This document shows positions 21,240 to 34,111 of a DNA stretch of 64,000 nucleotides, in pieces. The first letter of the stretch is position 1; every line of letters begins with the position of its first letter. The position numbers and the translations under genes were made by a program. The notes beneath the pieces are model-generated. The model did not search any database. It had not been told where the DNA came from and saw only the letters and a program-made list of their open reading frames with translations. This DNA is from Fistularia commersonii (Eukaryota; Chordata; Actinopteri; Syngnathiformes; Fistulariidae), in the NCBI GenBank assembly GCA_037954325.1, contig JBBMNZ010000028.1, forward strand, positions 11,807,501-11,871,500, given 5' to 3'.

Positions 21240-22191
21240 TAGCGGGGACTTGGTCTTGAAACGTAACGTTTTTTTTTCTTTAATCGAAGAGTGACGTCGG
21301 CCATATTGGACACAAGAGGAAATCGTTCAATAGTCGATGATGGGATGTTCAGGTGTCATTGGATATTACGCAACATTTTCGGCTTCCACTTAATCTGGCG
21401 ATACCGCTATCTTCTAGAAACTCGCGCTTTAGAAGAAAAACTTCTTGTACACTTTTTTTTGAACATTTCAGATCGATGAATATTACATTAAATGCTGGGA
21501 GTCTTTTTCATTTGTATTTATTTTTATCAATTTAACAAGGAGAATGTTAAACCAAGCGTGTGCTGTAAAAGGTAGCATTTTACGTGCATGAATGGTTTCC
21601 AGAACGGCTGTTCAATCTGCATGGCGGGAGACTTAACAACACGAGAAAGAATGAATCGATACCCGCTACCCCGACTGAAGGATAATCGCTGGATAATGGA
21701 TAGATGGATTTATAAGAACGCGTCCGTTCGTTTGTGCAAGGGGGATTTTCAAAACCGGACACCTTAATGTACGAGCATAATGTATGTTCCTGAATGCATC
21801 ATGAAACTCTCTTGGGCCTCGTTGCCTCCTCCGTACTGGCCCGGCTATTGTGTGTCTTTTCAAGGGAACACTGACCAGTCGTCAGACGGTGATTTCTATA
21901 TATTCTTAGCGGTTTGTATCGCCTTTAAGTAAGACAACTTGAACTGTGTTCGGTAATTATTGGAGCATTCTCGGATTTAAGGACGACTCGGGACCTCGGC
22001 GTAGGACTTTGGGCTGGTGAAGTAGTTAATCGGTATGGGACAGACCAAAGACTGAGATTCCACGTTTGAGACTGTTTGTGTCGGCCGGCTGTTTCCACCT
22101 TGGTTTGTCGACGTGAAAAGACAAAACTGCGGGGAAAAGACCTCATGACGCATGTAGTCGAACTACTATACTTTAAAGGTCGCTTTTAAAG
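21240..22191 (+). promoter_or_regulatory. yes1: Candidate yes1 promoter and non-coding exon 1
   Basis: CpG frequency rises clearly over about 21240-22340, in contrast to the flanks. A CRE-like TGACGTC lies at 21291-21297, next to 'ggccatattgg'. A near-consensus donor, ttttaaag|gtaagc, ends the proposed exon at 22191. Joining to the acceptor at 38413 places 8 nt of 5' UTR before the ATG. No TATA box is evident, as is usual for a broadly expressed gene. The transcription start is not visible. Confidence 0.5.
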
Positions 22192-23999
22192 GTAAGCATT
22201 GCTCTTCGTAAAAGTAACAGTTTTTAATGGAAGTATAAAGACCAAGGCCTCATAGCGCCGTGACACCAAAAGTTGTGAACTAGGTCATCGGAGTTTTGTC
22301 CGTGGTTCATGGTTTAATGTGTGTCCGGATCGCTGTTGACCCGAAACCAAGACGATATATTTTGTAGCATTCGATGGTAAACGACTGAAAATGTAATTAA
22401 AGCTCTCATACCTTTCCGTAACATTTCTTTTTACGTTTGATTCGAGCCGGTAGTGGCTCTACCAGAGGGGAATTATAAGAATACGTTTTTTTCAAACTAA
22501 CTGTCCCAGTTTATTTGAGTCAGAATGTCATGTCTCTTACTGAAGTTACTGTACTTTATCAGCCTCACCCTATCCAGCTGAAGGCCTTCGCAGGAACAGG
22601 CCTTTATTACCAGTCATAGATCATTACAACAGTACTTGAATTGACACTATCATTTAATTCACTTTCATGACAAGACTAACTCATTTTCTAATCCCTTTTG
22701 AACACAACCCAATTTTCAAACGTGCATGTAGAACGTTAAAATCTCGCTGTTTTTATGGGTGTGTAATTGTTCATCTGGTTCCTGAGTGTGCATGTTTCAT
22801 TTTGGTGTGCCTATGTACTCCATTGCCACAATAATCCTCCTTCATGGTAATTTCTGTGGTGGCACAGTGTGTAGTTAGGACAGCCATCTCTCTCTCTTCC
22901 TCGCTGTCTCTTTCTCTTTCTCTCTCTTACATACACAGCTGGGACTGCAGAGGGCTGTTGGCAGGGATTTGAGGAGCACTAACAGGTGGTGTTGGCCGAG
23001 ATTCATTGACATCAAAACTTTAGGCAAGGAGGATCCTTGCATACTCCTTGAATGTCCTCATGTCACCAATCACACTTTTGAATATCAGTATAGTTAGTTA
23101 AATATTAGCTCCATGTAGCCACAGTGGCACAAGTGAAGACACGATACACCACATCCAATATTGTTTTGCAAGTATGAAGAGAAAATCCTGACATCATTTT
23201 GATGTCCTTTCTTAGTGTGGGTACTTGTGGGTACTGGTGGTTGAAGAGAACTTCTTTTTTTCTTTTTTTCTTTTTTTTTTACTGTTTGGAGATGCCTTTT
23301 TCCCACTTGTAGCCTAACTCCAGCCTTTGACAGGCATAGCAGGTGGTCTCAATGGCATGAATGGCGTCGGAAGGAAGTTCCCCATCCAGCCTTTAAGCCT
23401 CAGCCACCCTTCTTTGCTCATGGTGATTGGCAGAGATGGCAGCCTGCCCAGAAGATAAGGCCGCACCAGCTCAGAGTATGTGCCAGGGCAATTACTGACT
23501 TGTGCTCCAGTGAGTTTGTAGCCCTTGCTACTTTTTCCCCCTTGTGATTATGGCCAATGTTGTCTGAGCAAGTCTTTCAAGCATTGGTTTTATCTGTTCT
23601 AAAAGGAGAAGCATGGCTGTTCACCTTTTGTGATGCTGTGTGCTTTTACCAAGTTGAAAACCTTTATGATGGAGACTTATAAAATCTTCTTTAATGCTGA
23701 AATAACTATCATATGGTATTTATTATGGGGAAAAAATGCAGAATGTTCAGTGGTTGCATCACAGAGGTTAGCTGAGCTGTTCTTTACAGCAAAGTCCTTA
23801 TAGGTTTAGTAATAAATGAATGACCCACAACCTTGGGGAAATACAGATAGATATATGTTAGCATTCAAGTAGTGTACAACTACGTCAGAAGTTACTGCTG
23901 ACGGTTAGGACAATTCATATTTCATTGTATTTCTTGTTCTTCCTCCTTTCTACTGTTATCTGTTGCTGTTGTGTTTGTTGCTTGAAACTCTGGCACAAC

Positions 24000-24046
24000 A
24001 ATTTCCTTCGGGATTAATAAAGTTGTTCTCATCTCATCTCATCTCA
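24000..24046 (+). repeat. Retroposon 3' tail with (TCTCA)n
   Basis: The phrase 'ccttcgggattaataaagt' followed by (TCTCA)n is a common 3' terminus of fish LINEs and their SINE partners. The rest of the element is not recognisable. A reversed version lies at 46875-46930. Confidence 0.55.
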
Positions 24047-26059
24047 AAATTTGTACTCCATTAAGTGTAATATGAATATTGTATTTGTTTTCTAGATGAC
24101 ATTTTTAGAGCTGTAAACACTGTGATTTCTTGATTCTAAGTGTATGAAATTAGTGGATGAATTTGAAAAGTTGCTGCTGTTGGTAAATGACTCTTAGGTC
24201 AGACAGCATTTGGAAAAATGCATGGATTTTTGACAGTCATACCAACTACCTGCAGCTAAGAGGAATATCGAGTTGACAGTCAAGTTTCTTGAGCCTGGTC
24301 CAAATTATTTTGTTGGTTATATCAACAAAAGTTGTTGAAGGAAGATTATGTAAGTTGTCCATTGTTAATGTGAAAGTGATTTCAGATAAATTGTTATAGT
24401 TGTCAATTTTTCCAAAGTACTTTATGAAGCATGGGAATTCTTCTGCGTTATTCATTACCTTACTGTCTCTGCTCAATTTGAGTACATTTCCAACAATATT
24501 AAATACTACTGCAACATAGTAGTAATCTGCTTGGTCATTTTCATCATAAAAAAAGTTATATTTCCACGATCAGAAAAAAAAAACGTGTGTGCCTGGGGTA
24601 TAAATTAGTTTTATTATACTGAGTGGCACAAGTAATCTTTTACTGTGTGGCCAGTGTCAGATATTCAGTTTACGAGTTGGTCACAGTCATGCAAAGGGTG
24701 AGACGAAATCAGTTCTATCTGTCTCACCACACTTTCCTGATTTCATGCTGGACCATCTTTAGCCGGGTGATTACTTCCTGTCAAGTCATAGTCTTCTGGT
24801 TAAATGCTTATTCATATAATGTCAGTAATTACATTTTGTAAATATAATTGCTCTGTATATAGGTCAGATTTAATGGCTTAGGTTCTTGCATACAAACATA
24901 GCATTGACATATGAATTTACATACATATAAATCCACATTGATGCTATTTACATCTTGCCAGAAATAGTCCACAGTGGAAATACATACATTATGCTTTGAA
25001 TGCAAAGTGCCATGAGAGGCGCTTGCCAATTGTCAATTTCATTCTTACAACAAACCCCAAGGTGGTTTCTGTTCCACTCTTAACAGAATAGGTCATTATA
25101 TCATAGGCCATTAATCGCAGGGTGGGGCACAAGTGACATGCAAACAGTGGATCATGTATAGCTGTGCAGTTTAGTTGTGCCGTCAAAATTCAACTGTCAT
25201 GAATATTAATAAATCTGTGGCCAGTATGGCTTCCAAAACCACCACCCTAATATTCATGTTTTATGATTCATAAGTACTATTTTATTTGGCTAAGGCATAA
25301 AAACAAACATGTCAATGTAAGGAAAGTCTTGTTGATTTGGGTTTGAATAACCACTCATTTTGAATTCAAATGTTTTTACCTTGTCAAAAGTAAAACAAGT
25401 AATTTAGCAATGATAAGTGATAGCATGTAAAATAATGCATTTCAAAGTAATATCATTCTCAGCATTATTGTGCAGTCAGACTTTTTTAAAATAGTTTGAT
25501 TTATAACTGTACTCTAAAAAAATATTTTCATGTGCTTTATGGAAAGCCTTGACCATTGAGTAAACACAAAAAAACTGTATGATCAATTAATAAGTACAGT
25601 AAATCAAAAACCTTGAAGTCACCTCTCCAATTAAGGTGTCTAGATTGTCTAGCAATCTTGTTCTTCCATGTATCTGCAACATATCAGAAATTAGTAAATG
25701 CAAAGAGTTTCCTAAAACTCACATTGCTGTTGTACTGATATTTCATATTCTGGAGAACAGTGACATATTCTCATAATTGATAGATGAAAACCAGAGGATG
25801 TTTGGCATTTCACCTGATGAATGGCATTGGCATTTGAACAACATTTTGTAATCAAAATGTTTACGAGGTAATTTGTGTTATTCTGTCAGTTGACATATTT
25901 CTTCAACTATAGATTCAGTGTTAGCATTTTTCGTGTGAACATTTTTGACCATTTTATACAACAGACATCCTTTTGTCTCACCTTAACTGGTGAATGAGCA
26001 TAGCACACTACTCTTTATCACTCACATTCACTAGTTACTGAAGACACACCAGCAGCAAA

Positions 26060-26395
26060 GCAGTGCAGTGGTTAGCACCCCTGTTTCAGAGCAAGAGGGT
26101 CATTTCTGTGTGGTGCTTCCATGTACTCTGCCTGAATGGGATTTCAAAGAGTTCTCTTATTTCCTTCCACGGTCCAAAAACATGCAAGAGGCTAATTGAA
26201 AAGACTTAGTTGTCCATAGATGCAAATGACCGATTGATGACAGTTGTACCTGTATGTCTATATTTGATCCTTTGACTAACTGGTGGCGAGTCCAGGGTGT
26301 ATCCCTTTTGTCAGACCATTTTCAGCCACAATTTACTCTAGTTGTACTGTGACCCCACTGTGGGATAGGTAGTACAGAAAATGAAGAATTTCAGA
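26060..26395 (+). repeat. tRNA-derived SINE, diverged full-length copy
   Basis: Reads from a tRNA-like head ('gcagtgcagtggttagcaccc') through 'ccttccacggtccaaaaacatgc' and 'gaggctaattga', 'gtccagggtgtatccc' to a 'gataggtagtacagaaaatga' end, in the order of the common fish SINE body. Many substitutions. Confidence 0.75.
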
Positions 26396-27958
26396 CTTTT
26401 CAATATGTGTCGTATTTATTCAAGGTTTAAACTCTTCTTTCAGAAACCGGTTAAATAAATGTGTCCGACACATCCTGGTTTGATCTTGCTATTACATTGC
26501 ATCAAACTTTGTATTATCTCAATATATACTTACTGTGTTTTCAGTCACGTACTATCAACTTTCATTTCAAGGTTGTTCATTTTTAGCCATGGTTTTGTGG
26601 TCAAGCAGGGCCACCAGTTTTAGGGGAAAAACATTTGTCTATTTGTGCTTCTCTCTTCTTATGCTGCTAATTAGAAACATTGAAGCTTTCACAGCTGAGA
26701 CCTAAATGAATGGCTGCTTCATAATTCTCTCTGCATGAAAAACTTTGGATGAAAAACCACACATTTCCATCTCTTGAGGCCTCAACATTTTCAAGTGCAC
26801 CAAATTTTGGACAGAGGGAGTAATAAAGGATCAATGTTAGCAGTCTTTACAACATCTGGGTTTTCGGTGGTGGCAACAAGCTTGCCAGCAGTGGAGAAAG
26901 AAAAAAAAATCTGAGCTAGGTTTCCTGTTGATGAGAAAAGGCTAGTTTTGTGTCTCAATGTAGCATTTATAATAAAAGCATCTAGTTCCACACATAAGTT
27001 AAATTAAGGTACCTTACCAGGCCTCATCTTTCAATGTAATGTTTTCTGTTCTTTAACCAGTCATCACTGGGATGTCAGTTTTTATTTAATTTCATATCTT
27101 GGCATAATTTTGAATTTCAAGTTTTTGAAGCTGTATATGTTCAGGTCTACTATTAGTCGACGGACTATTTTTATCTTTTACATTATCATATTCAAACAGA
27201 GTAGGATGGTTGGAGGGTTAGATGGGGCTTTCCTCTTGAACACCTGAATTTAATTCTATGTGATATTCACAACTATAATGCTGTGTTATTCATATCTTTT
27301 GGAGCTGTCAAAAAGTGACAAAAGTGTGTTTGTGCCTTAAATAGAATTTGTACAGGTCTGTGTGAGCATGTGTATTTTTTTCCTACCCTTGACTCAAGTC
27401 AATGTAATCTTCAGCTTTGTCAATCGTCTCCAAAGCACACAAATGGACACTCCCCCTCATTTCTTCTGAAATTGTAAGTAGAAAGTTTTTTCAAGTGAAC
27501 ATTGTAGAAAAAGGTATTCAACAATCTTTTTTTTTTTTTTTTTTGTTCCAAATCTAAAAAAGAAGATCCCTGGTGTATTAGCTGTGGAAGGGCAGCACAA
27601 CACCATCACTTAAATGTAAATGCTCACAAGAGCATCTTGGGTTTTTCTTAGCTATGTTATGAAGCAATGTATAGCTGTAGGTCAGAGCCTCAGACCAGGT
27701 GGTTTGGTGCATTTTCAGTTTGGGTTTGGTTCATGTGAGGATGTTAGCTCCCAGTCTCCTATGGCATTAGGATCACTTTCAAGCAGGTTTTTTTTTGCAC
27801 ATAGTAGTAGTTTGTATTTGTGAAAAGCTAAGGTCTGAGAAATGTTTATCTCAGTTAAATGGCCTGGCACTTGTTCTTATTATTATGAAGAAGTCTCTGC
27901 CAGAGGAAAAGAATACATTTGGTTTTCCCATTTAATAATATCTTACTTATATATGGTA

Positions 27959-29164
27959 CAATATTTTTCGGACTATAAGTCGCAGTTTTTTTTCATAGTT
28001 TGGCCGGGGGTGCGACTACTCTGGAGCGACTTATGTGTGAAATTACGGAGCTCTCTTGCTCTGATGTGTGTGTCTGTGTCTGCGTGTGTGTCTTTAATAT
28101 ATCAGCGATCGTCTCACACACACACGCCAACCAATCAAAATTCAGCGGGGGCGGGTCATGGCAGAAGTGCGTTGTGAAAAAAGATGCTACCTGCTACTTC
28201 TGTACCTATGAAAATTGATAATTTCAACATTCCCGGTAACTTATAAAAAACTACTGAGAAGGGTTGAACGAAAATGGCACCGAAAAGAAAATCATATTCT
28301 GCAGGTTACAAGTCGGAAGTAGTGAAATATGCAGTCGAAAGCAGCAATCGAGCAGCAGAAAGAAAGTTTGAAGTTTGTGAGAAACTTGTAAAGGACTGCC
28401 GAAAAGCGGAGGTTACTCTTACTGAAATGAAGTAAACTAAAAAAAGCTAATCGCGGGCTAAAAGCTAGGTGGCCACAGCTAGAGGAACGAGTTCACACAT
28501 TGGTGCTTGAACACCGTGCTGCCGGGAGAGGCTTGTCAACAGTACAGTTGCGTCTGCTAAGGAGATCAATGTGAATGACTTTGCGGGAGGACCTTCCTGG
28601 TGTTACCGCTTCATGCAACGCAGTCGCCTCTGTATCAGAGCAAGGATACCATCCTGTCGGGATTCAGAAAGGCTGGAATAATTGGAACTGCAAGTGACGA
28701 TGACTGACGTAAGCGATGTAGAAGAGGAAGCGGCACATTGTCTACCTTCAGAGTTGGCGGAGTTGTTCAGAAGAAGAAGATTTTGTTGGATTTAGTGATT
28801 AAGAGTGACACCGATTGTATGGTTGTAGCATGTGCTATAGGCTATAGTTATTTGAATGACTCTTACCGTAATATGTTACATTAACGTAGCCTACCAGGCA
28901 CGTTCTCAGATAGTTGTTTATGCGTCATATAGGCTATACTAGGCTATACTTATTCAGCCTGTTGTTCTCTATTCTATTTTTATTTTAAATTGCCTTTCAA
29001 GATGAAATGTCTATTCTTGGTGTTGGATTTTATCAAATAAATTTCCCCCAAAAAATGCAACTTATACTCCAGTGCGACTTATGTATGTTTTTTTCGCTCT
29101 TTAGTATGCATTTTTGAATGGTGTGACTTATAATCTGGAGCGACGTATAATCCGAAAAATACGG
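27959..29164 (+). mobile_element. pogo/Tigger-like DNA transposon, internally deleted
   Basis: The left end (caatatttttcggactataagtcgc in parts) and the reverse complement of the right end (ccgtatttttcggattatacgtcgc in parts) are inverted repeats. TA flanks both sides (27957-27958 and 29165-29166). A transposase start lies at 28274. At 1.2 kb it is too short for a complete pogo element and the catalytic domain is missing. Confidence 0.85.
28274..28800 (+). pseudogene. pogo-type transposase remnant (N-terminal HTH regions plus acidic tail)
   Basis: Begins MAPKRKSYSAGYKSEVVKYA, the Brinker-like DNA-binding helix-turn-helix seen in POGK-type pogo proteins, and continues with RWPQLEERVHTLVLEHRAA and the CENP-B-like HTH. 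It has several in-frame stops. It then jumps directly to an acidic C-terminal stretch (VEEEAAHCLPSELAELF), so the DDE catalytic domain has been deleted. Confidence 0.75.
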
Positions 29165-29169
29165 TAATA

Positions 29170-31049
29170 ATATTGTTGCAGAAGATTGACTGCTTTCACC
29201 CAATTATATATTACAAAAAAAAAAAAATCTCAAGTGAATTTTAGAAATAGTTCACACATTCATCAGTAATCTTCAGTCTTCCTGTTTTTATTAAGTACAT
29301 TACATGGTTATCACATTGTAGGTAAGCAGGTGACAATACTCCTAATTTTCATTTGACTTGTTCTCTGTCTTCCCAGTTACATACATTCTGGGCAAACATT
29401 TGACACCATCATTAATCCAATTCCATGTCATTCCATTGTCTCAGTATTAAATTTGAATTGAGGAGATACCAATACATCATCCATCTCTAGTAAGATATCC
29501 ATACTTTTCTTACTCTTAGTTAAGTCACGTCCTGCACAAGGTACTTGGAGGAGAGAAAAATGTATATGTTGTTTTTTAATGGTTTTACTTTTCACTGGCA
29601 AAGGTTCAGTCATATCAATATCCCCAAAGAAAAGTGTGTCTCTGATAATGTTCTTTTCGGGTTCATTTATGAAGGTACATTTAGTTAAAAAAATCACTGT
29701 GCCCAGATGTTGTGCTCACTTCCTTTACTCAGACATGTAGAAGGAAAGTAATGCCAGACATGACAAAAAATGCAAGTTAAATCTGATTGTGCATTTTAGG
29801 AAGAAACACGCTACAAAGAAAGAACATATACAATCAATTAAAAGGGAAGAGCATGTCTGTAGATAGTGTTTTCAACCCAAATTTAGTATGCTGCTAGAGT
29901 TTTTCCCTCTCTCATAGAGGATTTCCCATTTTTCCACAAAATGGGTGTAATGGATGTTATTTGGACCTTGCAAGTACATTACCACAAGGGTCTCATATAA
30001 CAGTGATACAGTCTGGAGGGGAATGGAGGCCAACTCCTGTTAACACTAAAAGGGTGTTTTCCTTGTCTTAAAACTGTTAGTGATAGGGTAATTACAGGGG
30101 AGAGGTGAACTGGCCAAAGGCAGCAAGGATCTTGTTCCTGGCTGACTGGCATAAAGGGCTTTTGTTGGGATTAGTGAAGATATCGGTAGTTATTCATTGG
30201 CCTTTTCAGTTGCTTAGATTTTGTGAAGACTTCCAAGGTAGACTCAAAATTATTTCTCTAGATTTTTGTCTCCATAACAAAGAAGTATTCAGGCCTGGCA
30301 GATGACCTTTAACTAACACTTTGTGCCAGTTAACTGTTGCAACCTAGAAATATCTCAATATCTACATTTTTTTCTTCAATTTTTGGAGTTTTGGGGGTGG
30401 TAAACATATCAGTCATATTGTAAATAACTGTTGTTTGAATAAACTAATATAAAACCGTCCCTTTTCTGCTGAAATGGAGAAAAAACCTACTCAAAACATA
30501 GTAACTTTTCAGCATTGATATCAATGACCTGTGGAGTACAAAAGATGAAAAAATCCAAACCCAAATCCAAAAATCTAAAATCCAAAATCCACAAAAAAAA
30601 GTCCTATAAAGCGAAATTAGTAAATAGTTGTGTGAAGCTGGTCGGGAAATGTGTCTTTGTTTATGCTACAGGCTTTTGTGACACTGCTCTCTTTCTAGTA
30701 AATGTAATTAATACTTTATCCAATAGTGTTATGGTTCACACATCACAGCCTACACTTTGTAAATAGGACAGTCAGTCTTTATGAGCCAACCCACTTGCAT
30801 AATTGTTATACAAAGCAAAATTATGAATATTTTATGTCTAGAAAACAGTCAAATCATCACAAATACAATAGGGGTTTAGGTAATTTGAAAATGTTTTTTT
30901 GTCTGTAGGTAGGTGTATTGTTTCACTGAAAACATTGTGCTGTATGATCGACCATACCCAGCTGTTGCTTTGAATTTCTAAATGTTGAGCTAGAAGTAGG
31001 AGGATACACTGTTACCTCGTGTACCTTACCCAACTTTTAGATAGTTAGT
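29170..31049 (+). other. yes1: yes1 intron 1, middle part
   Basis: AT-rich non-coding sequence; an irregular (AAATCC)n-like stretch at about 30550-30595. Nothing else recognised. Confidence 0.5.
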
Positions 31050-31283
31050 TGATGAGAAGTAAAGAGGATATGAAGTTCGTTGGTGTTGTAATGAAAGAGG
31101 ACATGAAATTAGTTGGTGTGAGAAAAGAGGATACAGAGAACAGGGTAAGATGGAGGAGCTTGATTTGCTGTGGTGAACCCTGAAGGTTAAAGCAGAAAGT
31201 CAAAGAAATTGATGAGAAATAAGCCTAAATATATTGAAAACATTTTCAGCATGGCATGATTAAATTTAATGTCATAATATAAG
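31050..31283 (+). mobile_element. RTE 3' end fragment, copy A of a duplicated segment
   Basis: Plus-strand match to the RTE 3' region ('gaggacatgaaattagttgg', 'agatggaggagcttgatttgc'), followed by 'aagcctaaatatattgaaaa'. The same order occurs at 37140-37355. It is interrupted at 31284 by a solo LTR and resumes at 32338. Confidence 0.7.
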
Positions 31284-32337
31284 TGTGACAGAATGGATGA
31301 GCAGACCACACTAGGAACTGGTGGATCAGACCAAAAATGCAGAGGCAACAGATAAATCGATGCAAAACTCATGCAATGAAATGTCACCAAAAATATATTG
31401 TTTTCCTTTTTTTCTTTTTATCAACAGAAAGAAATAGTTTTTAGAAAAATAGGAAAGGTAATTTACAAATCCAACCTAATCAAAACTGTCTCCATGTCCC
31501 AAAGAACACGTCCTAAATCTCTGGTGGAAAACCGTGAACAACTGGCATCAAGGACTCATACATGACAGGATGGGAAATAAACATCCTGGCCCGACATATA
31601 ATGAGATGGACATACCTATAGGAGGCAGCTAGCACCATTACCACATGAAAGGGAGAACACATAACAATTGACAAACAACAACATAACTGAAGCAGCAGCC
31701 AGGCAACCTGATCAGGGCTGTCTGTCATCCTCATGACGTGCAAGTTAGACTGGTCCAATTAAGGCCGGAACACAATAAATGGTCCTTTTTTTCCTTGACG
31801 TAGAACGTGCTAGTGGCAAGGAACCTTCACCCCATCTTCCCAATTCCGCAGTAGGCACACAAAACAAATTGTCTGTTCCGGTGTGCGCAAGGGTACTCAC
31901 ATGTTAGTGAGCGTCCACACAAGGGCCGCCCCGCAGCCACATAGAGCGGTGGTCCCCAACCTTTTTATCACCGCAGATCAGTCAACGCTTGACAATTTTA
32001 CCGCGGACCGGGGGAATGTGCTGTACATGTAGATTGTTTGGATTGCGACTATAATAATAAATGTGAATCCACCTTTTCCCCTTCAAAAAGAAACTTTGCG
32101 TCTGACATCTGTTTTTTCCTCATTTTGCTAGCTTGTGGGTTACATTTTTGGCGCTCAAGTACTGATATGTAACCGAGAGATTTCGGTAATTTTTCAAAAT
32201 AAAGATTGTTCAGACTCCGACAATAAATCCAACAGAAATAATTAGTTATTTCTTGTGCAGCCCCATACTGGTCCGCGGCCTGGGGATTGGGGACCACAGG
32301 CTTAGAGGACCTGTGCCGTCCGTCCATGACTGTCACA
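31284..32337. mobile_element. Solo LTR with 5-bp target-site duplication
   Basis: Begins TGTGACAG and ends CTGTCACA, the TG...CA termini of an LTR. It is flanked on both sides by ATAAG (31279-31283 and 32338-32342). No internal retroviral coding sequence is present, and a hAT MITE sits inside, so the LTR proper is about 700 bp. The related segment at 37330-37370 lacks the insertion and serves as the empty site. Which superfamily it comes from is not visible. Confidence 0.75.
31947..32299. mobile_element. hAT-type MITE nested in the solo LTR
   Basis: Terminal inverted repeats CGGTGGTCCCC (left) and its inverse GGGGACCACAG (right). Imperfect 8-bp target duplications acatagag/gcttagag (6 of 8 identical), as expected for hAT. 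No transposase frame. Confidence 0.8.
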
Positions 32338-32460
32338 ATAAGCAAGTTCCAATGTTTACTAAGGCAATTAGCACTGCCACAGGGACTACTTTGCTGTTTG
32401 CCATACAAATATTACTCTAACTGTCCTGTCAATGCTTAATGTAAATACCAGTCGTCTTTC
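32338..32460 (+). repeat. Continuation of duplicated segment, copy A
   Basis: 'ggcaattagcactgccacag' followed by 'tgctgtttgccatacaaat' is the diverged duplicate of 'ggaatcagcactgccacagg' and 'ctgtttgccttacaaatc' at 37380-37460. Confidence 0.7.
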
Positions 32461-32495
32461 TATCGACAATTTGTTCAATAAAGTGTGCTAGTGTG

Positions 32496-32685
32496 TGAGT
32501 GTGCTTAGGTACATATACTGATAGGACTTAACATATCCAAAAATAATAGGCCGGAAGTACTATATTAGCACACTGGAGCGAAACAAACAATACAGCCTCA
32601 ACCACAGCACAAATAAACATTATGGCCTCCTGGTGACACCTGGGGGATATGGCCAGAGCAGACAAACAAAACCCAATACATCACA
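32496..32685 (-). repeat. Gypsy 3' LTR (190 bp)
   Basis: Starts TGAGTGTGCTTAGG on the plus strand and ends ATCACA, i.e. TGTGAT...CACTCA on the coding strand. Diverged from its partner at 36555 by many substitutions and about 24 bp of length, indicating an old insertion. Confidence 0.88.
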
Positions 32686-33255
32686 TCTCCTCTCCACTTA
32701 TGTCGAATATAGTCTCCCCAACTCTGTTGGATCGTAAGTGGGTGTTCAAACGGTACAATACTAAATATCTCTTCAAGATCACCCCCCCCCCCCTTTTTTT
32801 TTACAAACAGTAAACTGACTCAGCCTATGAAATGAACTGATGACATGAAGCTGGGGGTAGACTGCTCCACACCTCTAGTTTGTCGGGGGATTGTGAGGCA
32901 AGGACCCATACTCCAAGCCTTTTACAAGATTAGATGGTCAGGGGATTTGGTAACCCGTGAAGGGTACCTGCTCATTGTCTCTGGAGGAGGAACGGCCTTG
33001 ACTGACATGTCAGGTGGTTCTGGAGAGGCTGCCTCCTTTTGGGTAACCAGATGACCGGGTAACTCCGGTCCCAACTACCGGGGGGGAACAGTCTGCTGCT
33101 CTGTCATGGGACCTGTCACTGGTTGACTCAGTGCTCTTGTTGTTGTGGCTCTTGGGGTACAAGCAGCTTACTGGTCGGCATGTGATCAGTGAGACAATTC
33201 CAGTGTACTCCTGAGCCCACATCCATTGTGTAAGACACTGTCCCCGACTGCAATA

Positions 33256-34111
33256 TCACCACACCTGGCATCCCCCCTGCCTGTAATGACTCACCAGAAC
33301 AGAATCCCCCACTCCAAAGTTTTTGTCCTTGGCAGATCGGGCCCTGTGGTCCTGTCGATCTGCATGAGCCTCATCCACCACCACTGCCTCACTTTGCTTG
33401 AGGAGTTCATAGAGGCGATGGCGGAAGAAGACTATGGTCGGGGACTCATTAGTTTCGGTGTGTAGGGCATTTCTGTAGCTGAGCAAGAATGAATCCAGCC
33501 TGTTCAGTCCAGCCTGTGTTGCACTGTGGTTCTGGTTGACTCCCTGGACGCTTTCAACGAGTGCTTCAGCTTTTGCACAAAATGTTCTGCCTGTCCATTT
33601 TTGTTTGGTTGAAATGGTGCGGAGTGCATGTGGTTCACTCCATTCGCTGTAAGAAAAACTGCAAAATCACTTTAAGTGAAGTGTGGACCGTTATCACTGA
33701 TCAACACTTCAGGCAATCCATGACGGCTGATCAAAATCCTAACAGCCTGAATGGCCTTAGCGGTTGTAGTGGAGTCCATCAATTGCACTTCCGGCCGCAT
33801 CGAGTTTGAATCAACTACCACCAGAAACATGTGCCCCGCGAAAGGGCCTGCAAAATCCACACATATTTGCTGCCACTAATTCCCTGGCTATTGCCAAGAG
33901 TGGGGAGAGACTGGAGAGACTGACATGAATCACAAACTTTGGCCTGCTCTTCAATCTGAGCGTCAATCCCCGGCCACCAGATATAACCCTGAGCAATGGC
34001 TTTTATTTTCACTACCCCAGGGTGCCCTGCATGCAGCTCTTTCAGCAATTGTGGCCTCAGTCTTGGGGGCACAGTCACCCGGTAACCCCAGAGAAGGCAC
34101 CCCCGCACCAC
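33256..34111 (-). pseudogene. Gypsy integrase region
   Basis: An HHCC zinc-binding part (HAGHPGVVKIKAIAQGYIWW ... CDSCQ) at about 34045-33910 and a DDE core part (MDFAGPF ... LISDNGPHFT) at 33860-33672. A C-terminal fragment at 33486-33256 reads MLSYRNALHTETNESP. All lie in different frames. Confidence 0.82.

Larger units (their letters stand above)
22192..27958 (+). other. yes1: yes1 intron 1, first part
   Basis: Non-coding. Contains a CT-rich tract near 22889-22928, a LINE/SINE tail at 24000-24046 and a SINE at 26060-26395. None of the open frames shows a known domain. Confidence 0.6.

Noticed and set aside
32049..32408. 119-aa minus-strand frame
   Set aside because: Runs across the hAT MITE, the end of the solo LTR and the duplicated flank; no domain.
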